A DNA stretch of 12,053 nt from an uncultured Porphyromonas sp. GTDB lineage: Bacteria > Bacteroidota > Bacteroidia > Bacteroidales > Porphyromonadaceae. The notes beneath the pieces are model-generated. The model saw only the letters and a program-made list of their open reading frames with translations. It did no database searches and was not told the DNA's origin. Positions 7,440 to 12,053 of the stretch are shown piece by piece. The number at the start of each line of letters is the position of its first letter. Positions within the stretch are counted from its first letter, which is position 1. The stretch covers positions 1 through 12,053 of the forward strand of contig CAMPUN010000009.1 of the NCBI GenBank assembly GCA_946997275.1, read 5' to 3'. A program made the translations under genes and the position numbers.

Positions 7440-8696
7440 TTATACAAGCCTGTCGTAGATAGCTCTGAGGCGCAGTCCAGCTTTGCTCCAGACGATGTTG
7501 TTGACCTCCTCGATACCCTTTTGCTTGAGATGCTCGTGGAGCGTCGGATAGGTGACGAGGGCGTGCATAGCGTCGGCCATAGCGTCCACGTCCCAGTAGT
7601 CAGTCTTGATCGCGTAGCGCAGGATCTCGGCACAGCCACTCTGCTTGGAGATAATGCTCGGCACGCCACACTGCATAGCTTCTAGCGGTGAGATGCCAAA
7701 AGGCTCCGATACAGAGGGCATCACGTAGACATCACTCGAGCGCAGCATCTCATAGACCTGCTGTCCTCGCAGGAAGCCCGTGAAGTGAAAGCGGTCGGCT
7801 ATACGCTTACGAGCCACGAGGTCGATCATCTTGTCCATCATATCGCCATTGCCCGCCATCACAAAGCGAATGCCGTCGGTATGCTGTAGCACCTTGTGGG
7901 CTGCCTCGACGAAGTACTCAGGTCCCTTTTGCATGGTGATGCGCCCCAGGAAGGTAATCACCTTGTCGCCCGTATGCTGCTTATTGGGCAAAGCTAATAG
8001 CTCAGGACTAAGCGGCTCGACAGCATTGTGGACGGTAAAGACTTTGTCGGGGCTCTGACCATACTTGTCGATGACAGTTCGTCGGGTCAGGTTGCTCACA
8101 CAGACGATAGCGTCTGCGTAGTCCATCCCCTGCCGCTCGATCGCATAGACCTGCGGATTGACATTACCACGACTGCGGTCAAAGTCGGTCGCATGCACAT
8201 GGATCACCAGTGGCCGCCCCGTCACCATCTTCGTATGGATCCCCGCCGGGTAGGTGAGCCAGTCGTGCGAGTGAATGATGTCGCACGGCACCGTCCGCGC
8301 TATGACACCCGCCACGATCGAGTAATTGTTGATCTCCTCCAGCAGGTTGTCTGGGTAAGCTCCGCTAAACTCTAGACAGCCCAAGTCATTGGGACAGCGA
8401 TAGCGGAAGTCATCGTAGATATGCTCTCTCGCAGCTTGGTAAAAGCTCACCTCCGCCTCATTGTGTAGCCGTGAACGCAGGTACTCGGCACTATGATCAT
8501 GGTAAACGATCGGCGTGCGGTCAGCGCCAACCAGCGTAATGTGCGAAGTGTCCTCATCGCCATACAGCTTAGGCACGACAAAGGTTATATCCATATCGCT
8601 CTGCTCGGCCATACCATTGGTCAAGCCATAGCTAGCCGTGCCTAGCCCTCCCGAAATGTGTGGGGGAAACTCCCACCCGTACATCAATACTCTCAT
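7440..8696 (-). CDS. GT4-family glycosyltransferase, glycogen-synthase-like
   Basis: A 418-residue cytoplasmic GT-B glycosyltransferase, probably extending alpha-1,4-glucan chains from a nucleotide sugar. The N-terminal domain opens MRVLMYGWEFPPHISGGLGT, with the glycine-rich GGLGT (16-20) acceptor-side loop seen in glycogen and starch synthases. IIHSHDWLTYPAG (140-152) and IHVHATDFDRS (165-175) are typical of this Bacteroidota group. In the C-terminal domain, GRITMQKG (251-258) supplies the conserved Arg252 and Lys257 for the sugar nucleotide phosphates, and EPFGISPLE (331-339) is the E-x7-E donor motif. All expected residues are intact. Its ATG overlaps the debranching-enzyme stop as ATGA (8696-8693), indicating translational coupling. 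The glycogen role rests on that coupling and the GH57 neighbour; sequence alone would allow other GT4 acceptors. It belongs to the short GT4 type, not the classical GlgA GT5 family. Confidence 0.92.
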   Translation of the reverse strand: MRVLMYGWEFPPHISGGLGTASYGLTNGMAEQSDMDITFVVPKLYGDEDTSHITLVGADRTPIVYHDHSAEYLRSRLHNEAEVSFYQAAREHIYDDFRYRCPNDLGCLEFSGAYPDNLLEEINNYSIVAGVIARTVPCDIIHSHDWLTYPAGIHTKMVTGRPLVIHVHATDFDRSRGNVNPQVYAIERQGMDYADAIVCVSNLTRRTVIDKYGQSPDKVFTVHNAVEPLSPELLALPNKQHTGDKVITFLGRITMQKGPEYFVEAAHKVLQHTDGIRFVMAGNGDMMDKMIDLVARKRIADRFHFTGFLRGQQVYEMLRSSDVYVMPSVSEPFGISPLEAMQCGVPSIISKQSGCAEILRYAIKTDYWDVDAMADAMHALVTYPTLHEHLKQKGIEEVNNIVWSKAGLRLRAIYDRLV

Positions 8697-10696
8697 CTTG
8701 TAGGACGCTCTTCGTTGCTGGTTGTATAGTATAGGTAGTTGGCCAGAGGGGTCTCCTCGCTGTTGTACCGCTCGAGGGTCACCAAGGCGCGCAAGACCTC
8801 CGCACAGCTCATCGCAAAGGAGATACCGCCGTGACTATCGTAGGGCGGGTTGCCATCGTACAGTTCGCTCAGTGTCGAGATGCCGTGATGCTGTAGCTCA
8901 TCCTGTATATCCCCGAGCAGGCGCGCCAGGTGGGTCACACCGCTACGACCATTGATCTTCAGATAGGCATCCGTGTAGGCACCCAGTAGCCACGGCCAAG
9001 CGGAGCCATTGTAGTAAGCATGCTCACGCTGCTCCTGAAGCCCGCTGCACTGCTCCACATAACCCTCACTGCGGGGGCTCAGCGAGCGAATACCCTTTGG
9101 TGTGAGTAGCTCAGAGGTCACGATCCCTAGCACTTGTCGCTGCTTAGCTCGGCTCAGCGGGCAGAACGGTAGCGAGATAGCTATCAGCATATCGGGACGG
9201 ACAGCCCGCTCACGATACCCCTCCTTGGTCACGTAGTCATACAGGTAGCCATAGGGATTGACAAAGGTCTGCTCGAAGGCTGGTTCTAAGCGCTCGATCA
9301 CGCCCGCGAGCTCCTCGGGAAAGCCCACACCACGAGCCTCACGGTAGAAGCAGAGGGCATTGTACCACAAGCCGTTGACCTCCACCAGATAGCCCCGCCG
9401 TGGCACGACCGCTTGCCCCGCTATCGTTGAGTCCATCCAGGTGACTGGAGGCGTGCCGCTCCCCTCGGCATAGAGCAGTCCATTAGGCTCGATGCGCAGG
9501 ATCGGGTGGCGGTCGCTCAGGTAGTAGTCGATGATGCGCCCCACGAAGTCTAGGTAGAAGGAGCGGTGGCTGTCGTCCGGATACTCAGCGAGGAAGAGCT
9601 GTATAGCACGTATCGCCCAGAGCCCCACGTCGGGGTCGCGCACCCCCTCCATATCTAGCGGGAGCGCTATCTGCTGGATGAAGTTGATGCTGCTCCGTAT
9701 GAAGGTACTCATCACATTGTGAAAGCGCTCCGGATGTTCGCTGTAGATCGAGCAACCAGGCAAAGCGACCATCTCGTCCCTCGCTCGAACCCCATACCAG
9801 GGGAAGCCCGCTAGGATGTAGTGTCTATTGGATTCTGGCTTATAGTAAAACTGGCTACAAGCGTTGCGCAGACAGCTCTGCAGATCTACCCGCGCCTTGC
9901 GATGCGCCACCTCTGAGTCAAAGAGCGCGGGCAACGTAGTCACGTCCACCTCCTCTAGCTGTGCGGTGAAGTAGACCGACTCACCATTGCGCAGATCCAT
10001 CTCGAAGTAGCCAGGCGAATAGAGGTCTTCGCAGCTTTCGTACCCTCGTATCTGCTCCTTAGGATAGTGCAGATTCTTGATCCAGTACCCCTCATCGACC
10101 CAATGCGAGGGGGCATCCACCTGCATGTATAGATCGGGGTACCCCTCATAGAGACAGGTGCGCACACCCGTCGTGCCGACGGGGTGGACGGTCGTGTCGG
10201 CGGTATCGTTCTCATGCGATAGGAGGATCACATCCCTAAAGGCGACCACCGGGCGCAACCGCAGCGTGGTCTCGCTATGGCTGTCGAGGAGCGTAAACTT
10301 GATAATCACCTGATTCTTGTAGTGGCAGAAGATCGACTCCCGCTGTAGGACCACCCCGCCCACACGGTATATCGTGCAGGGCATCTTGTCTATGTTGTAC
10401 TCTCGTATGTACTTGTGCCCATTGGGATAGACCGTGCCATCGCCGTAGAGATGCACCCCGAGGTTAAACTCCGCCCCATGCTGTATCACCGTAGCGTCTA
10501 GCGACGAGAGGAGGATATGATTGTGACGGCTCAGGTGAGGCAGTGGCACCACGAGCAGACCGTGATACTTGCGCGTGTTGCACCCCACGAGGGTCGTACA
10601 GTTGAAGGCGCCACCACGGTTAGAGCGTATATGCTCCAGCTGTAGCGATCGGTCTAGGTTAGAAAGCGTCGTGCGGTCAAACTTGAGATAACTCAT
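8693..10696 (-). CDS. Glycogen debranching enzyme (amylo-alpha-1,6-glucosidase family)
   Basis: This removes alpha-1,6-linked glucose stubs from glycogen. From the ATG at 10696 it is 667 residues: an N-terminal beta-sandwich domain (about the first 260) and a C-terminal (alpha/alpha)6 amylo-alpha-1,6-glucosidase domain. The start MSYLKFDRTTL followed by EHIRSNRGGAF and TLVGCNTRKYHGLLV is characteristic of bacterial debranching enzymes. In the catalytic domain I see AGFPWYGVRARDEMVALPG, VTWMDS (Asp is a catalytic candidate), RPDMLIAISLP, YYNGSAWPWLLGAY and SELYDGNPPYDSHGG. The frame stays open upstream to a GTG at 10768, which would add 24 residues (TELPLVGSRGV...) with no family resemblance, so I prefer the ATG. 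Neither start has a clear Shine-Dalgarno sequence. First gene of the operon; its TGA overlaps the next ATG. No signal peptide: cytoplasmic. Confidence 0.94.
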   Translation of the reverse strand: MSYLKFDRTTLSNLDRSLQLEHIRSNRGGAFNCTTLVGCNTRKYHGLLVVPLPHLSRHNHILLSSLDATVIQHGAEFNLGVHLYGDGTVYPNGHKYIREYNIDKMPCTIYRVGGVVLQRESIFCHYKNQVIIKFTLLDSHSETTLRLRPVVAFRDVILLSHENDTADTTVHPVGTTGVRTCLYEGYPDLYMQVDAPSHWVDEGYWIKNLHYPKEQIRGYESCEDLYSPGYFEMDLRNGESVYFTAQLEEVDVTTLPALFDSEVAHRKARVDLQSCLRNACSQFYYKPESNRHYILAGFPWYGVRARDEMVALPGCSIYSEHPERFHNVMSTFIRSSINFIQQIALPLDMEGVRDPDVGLWAIRAIQLFLAEYPDDSHRSFYLDFVGRIIDYYLSDRHPILRIEPNGLLYAEGSGTPPVTWMDSTIAGQAVVPRRGYLVEVNGLWYNALCFYREARGVGFPEELAGVIERLEPAFEQTFVNPYGYLYDYVTKEGYRERAVRPDMLIAISLPFCPLSRAKQRQVLGIVTSELLTPKGIRSLSPRSEGYVEQCSGLQEQREHAYYNGSAWPWLLGAYTDAYLKINGRSGVTHLARLLGDIQDELQHHGISTLSELYDGNPPYDSHGGISFAMSCAEVLRALVTLERYNSEETPLANYLYYTTSNEERPTR

Positions 10697-10805
10697 AGAT
10701 AGTAAATTACTTGGAGGTAACGGTGCCACCACTCCCCTACTCCCGACCAGCGGCAGCTCGGTAGTCACGTGACGAGTGGCGCTGAGGATAACCCTCTCTG
10801 CGTTG

Positions 10806-10813
10806 CTAAGATA
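10806..10813 (-). promoter_or_regulatory. Candidate -7 box of the glycogen operon promoter
   Basis: On the minus strand the sequence reads CGTATCTTAGCAACG. TATCTTAG differs by one base from the Bacteroidota -7 consensus TAnnTTTG. Transcription would start near 10800, giving a leader of about 100 nt before the ATG at 10696. A good -33 TTG box is not evident; the T-rich stretch TTTAACC near 10834-10840 is the nearest candidate and is a few bases too far away. The leader (10697-10800) contains the alternative GTG at 10768 and no hairpin or riboswitch that I recognise. Confidence 0.45.
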
Positions 10814-10817
10814 CGAA

Positions 10818-10839
10818 TTAACCGCTGAACGGAGGTTAA
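10818..10839. promoter_or_regulatory. Inverted repeat, possible operator at the glycogen promoter
   Basis: TTAACC (10818-10823) and GGTTAA (10834-10839) are perfect 6-bp arms separated by 10 bp, centres 16 bp apart. The element lies directly upstream of the TATCTTAG box, in the spacer and -33 region, where a bound dimer would affect RNA polymerase. A second short palindrome, AAACGA-A-TCGTTT, sits at 10849-10861. Role as an operator is inference; no regulator gene is in the window. Confidence 0.35.
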
Positions 10840-10864
10840 ATTCCCGCTAAACGAATCGTTTCAT

Positions 10865-10908
10865 CCCTATGAAAATGGATTTTCTCCCCTATGAAAATGG
10901 ATTTTCAC
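10865..10908. repeat. Two 22-bp direct repeats with a GAAAAT/ATTTTC palindrome
   Basis: Units at 10865-10886 and 10887-10908 share 21 of 22 bases, built on CCCTATGAAAATGGATTTT. A degraded third copy (CTAGATGACAATGAGG) may follow at 10909. GAAAAT-GG-ATTTTC inside each unit is an inverted repeat. The array lies 50-100 bp upstream of the operon's -7 box. It could bind a regulator or nucleoid protein, or be a remnant of a dispersed intergenic repeat; I cannot tell which. Confidence 0.75.
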
Positions 10909-11030
10909 CTAGATGACAATGAGGTCTAACCAGGATTGACGCATGATACGAGTTGACCTCACCGACGGCACTATCGAGGGAGTCGACCAATTCCTCGGTG
11001 GAGATCGTGGATTATCCAGCGAGGAGCGAA
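10909..11030. other. Noncoding spacer, little recognisable
   Basis: No supported gene. GAGGTCTAAC (10921-10930) and GTTGACCTC (10952-10960) are imperfect inverted arms (nine pairs with one bulged T) around a 21-nt loop. Otherwise nothing recognisable in this stretch. Confidence 0.4.
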
Positions 11031-11087
11031 GGAATTCTTCGGAACTTTGATTTCACTCTTCCGAAGTTTCATTTCATTCTTCCGAAC
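11031..11087 (-). repeat. 21-bp tandem repeat array, minus orientation
   Basis: Read on the minus strand, units start at 11087 (GTTCGGAAGAATGAAATG...) and 11066 (CTTCGGAAGAGTGAAATC...), with a partial third from 11045 (GTTCCGAAGAATTCC). Period 21. The first unit matches the units at 1406-1447 almost base for base, so this is the same repeat family in the opposite orientation. It lies downstream of the fimbrillin gene's terminator and upstream of the glycogen operon. Confidence 0.8.
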
Positions 11088-11100
11088 TTTTATATCCCGA

Positions 11101-11144
11101 CTCCGTGGGGAATTTTCGTTTGCTCCGTGGCGCTTTCCGATTTC
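11101..11144. repeat. Degenerate 22-bp repeat with CTCCGTGG core
   Basis: CTCCGTGG occurs at 11101-11108 and again at 11123-11130, exactly 22 bp apart, each followed by a TTTTCG/TTTCCG-like tract; CTCGGG at 11145 continues the phase weakly. The same decamer, as CCCCACGGAG, lies at 1340-1349 next to the plus-orientation 21-bp array, so the two repeat types travel together at both sites. Confidence 0.55.
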
Positions 11145-11159
11145 CTCGGGATAAAACGA

Positions 11160-11198
11160 ACGTAGGGACATACAGCGCAATGCCGTACGTCCCTACGT
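11160..11198 (-). terminator. Probable terminator hairpin of the fimbrillin-family gene
   Basis: ACGTAGGGAC (11160-11169) and GTCCCTACGT (11189-11198) are a perfect 10-bp inverted repeat; TAC/GTA add three more pairs after one mismatch. On the minus strand the stem is followed by TCGTTTTAT, and on the plus strand by TTATTTGTT, so it could work both ways. It lies 58 nt past the fimbrillin stop. No other gene ends at this point. Confidence 0.72.
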
Positions 11199-11256
11199 TT
11201 ATTTGTTAGCGGGCTGCCTCTCGCGCTAGGCGACGGAGGCTCGCTGCTGTGACTGA

Positions 11257-12053
11257 TTACTCGATCGTAAAGTCGTCAAGGTACAGGTTCCAAGCGACAC
11301 CCTTACCCACCTTGAATGCAAAGAGTTTACCACTCTTAGCTAGTGCCTTACCACTGATATCGAGCGTTACCTTAACCCAGTCAGCAGCGTTAATAGAACC
11401 ACTGTAACTGTTCCAAATCTGCCCTTGTGCATTAGCAGTGGCTGCCTGAATGGTAACATCACTACTTACGTCACCCAGATTATAGACGTAGTATGCGTCA
11501 CCATTACTCTGAACAGATAGTCCTGGCTGTGACTTATCGGCAGGGAATAGATTGATAGAGATGCTCCTACCAGCAGCTGTACCCTTCATGTAGAATGAGA
11601 TCTTGGTCTTGCCAGAGAAGTCTTTGCCCTCCTTATTCATAGCGGTAAAGACATAGTCATTGCCTTTAGGCGTACCATTGATGTGAAGAGCTGTACTGCC
11701 GTTGCGACCAGCACCAGTAGCTTCAGTAGCATAGGGTTGCAGCTTCTTCATTAGCGTACCCGTGAAGGCAGCGAAGTCCTCGAAGTCAGCACCGGGGAAG
11801 AGTAGCTCACCGGTAGTGGGCTGTGGCGTAGGAGGAGGTGTTACGCCACCTGTGTTGTCGGGATCCACGGTGACGGTGCCCTCATCTACTACGTCCCAGT
11901 CGGTGATCTGACCATTGACCTGATCTACTGTGATGGCGCCAGATGCGAGGGTGACGTTGAACTTGTGGTTCTTGCCAGACTGGAGAGCGAGGCTAGCGAA
12001 GGTGTAGCTGTAGCTCTTGCCGTCGCTGAGCGTGATGACGAGCTTAGCATTGG
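11257..12053 (-). CDS. Fimbrillin-family protein with extra C-terminal beta domain (5'-truncated)
   Basis: The last ~264 residues are visible; the frame is open to the window edge and the start lies outside. The first part contains a fimbrillin-like (Mfa/FimA-superfamily) C-terminal pattern: KLVITLSDGKSYSYTF, then SGKNHKFNVTL, then AITVDQVNGQITDWDVVDEG. The 'aGK-x-Y/H-x-(F/Y)-N-(V/I)-TL ... I-x-DW' pattern is the usual end of such proteins. A threonine/proline-rich linker (GGVTPPPTPQPTTG) leads to about 180 further residues. Their opening GADFEDFAAF, central ISFYMKGTAAGRSISINLF and closing AWNLYLDDFTIE look like a jelly-roll, carbohydrate-binding-like fold. Fimbrillins are normally outer-membrane-exported lipoproteins that polymerise into fimbriae; the signal region is not visible. 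A GTG at 11868, just before the linker, is internal and not a start. No other gene in the window appears linked to it. The function of the extra domain is unknown. Confidence 0.8.
   Translation of the reverse strand, partial: NAKLVITLSDGKSYSYTFASLALQSGKNHKFNVTLASGAITVDQVNGQITDWDVVDEGTVTVDPDNTGGVTPPPTPQPTTGELLFPGADFEDFAAFTGTLMKKLQPYATEATGAGRNGSTALHINGTPKGNDYVFTAMNKEGKDFSGKTKISFYMKGTAAGRSISINLFPADKSQPGLSVQSNGDAYYVYNLGDVSSDVTIQAATANAQGQIWNSYSGSINAADWVKVTLDISGKALAKSGKLFAFKVGKGVAWNLYLDDFTIE

Noticed and set aside
1385..11087. Composite transposon or genomic island bounded by inverted repeats
   Set aside because: The block holds core metabolic genes with no transposase, integrase or target-site duplication that I can see; the flanking repeats are short tandem arrays rather than mobile-element ends.
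10953..11180. Short open frames of about 70 codons on both strands in the intergenic region
   Set aside because: They run through the 21-bp repeat, which keeps frame because 21 is a multiple of 3. The peptides merely repeat with the DNA, and the two frames overlap antisense.
11866..11868. GTG at 11868 as the start of a separate small gene
   Set aside because: The frame continues upstream without a stop to 12053 and encodes the fimbrillin-like part, so this GTG is an internal Val before the linker.

Overview
The window looks like a chromosomal segment of a Bacteroidota bacterium, most likely Porphyromonas or a close relative (moderate confidence). The reasons are a fimbrillin-type protein, the three-gene glycogen cluster typical of Bacteroidales, a secreted protein with two lamin-tail domains, a TATCTTAG promoter box close to the Bacteroidota TAnnTTTG consensus, weak or absent Shine-Dalgarno sequences at most starts, and short intergenic repeats of 21-22 bp. 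I see no tRNA, rRNA, CRISPR array, insertion sequence or phage gene.

Layout. Positions 1-1232 (+) hold the 3' part of an ABC-2 type (NatB-like) permease, followed by a strong intrinsic terminator. Positions 1312-1580 are noncoding, with a 21-bp tandem repeat array and a cluster of inverted repeats. From 1581 to 10696, five genes run on the minus strand in the order debranching enzyme -> GT4 glycosyltransferase -> GH57 protein -> M3A oligopeptidase -> lamin-tail-domain secreted protein. Gaps are -4, 24, 39 and 12 nt, so one transcript is plausible. Positions 10697-11256 are noncoding: a candidate promoter and operator-like inverted repeat for the operon, three short-period repeat blocks, and a terminator hairpin. 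Positions 11257-12053 (-) hold the 3' end of a fimbrillin-family gene with an extra C-terminal beta-rich domain; its start lies outside the window.

How the genes work together. The debranching enzyme (amylo-alpha-1,6-glucosidase family) and the GT4 enzyme (glycogen-synthase-like) are translationally coupled and, with the GH57 protein, form a glycogen synthesis and remodelling module. The GH57 protein appears to have lost one of its two catalytic carboxylates, so it may be a non-hydrolytic or altered partner. The oligopeptidase (cytosolic peptide turnover) and the lamin-tail protein (exported) have no evident link to glycogen and seem to share only the transcript.

I did not find a clearly new multi-gene system. 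The most interesting items are the GH57 active-site change, the inverted repeat overlapping the operon promoter, and the related 21-bp repeat arrays lying in opposite orientations at the two ends of the minus-strand gene block.
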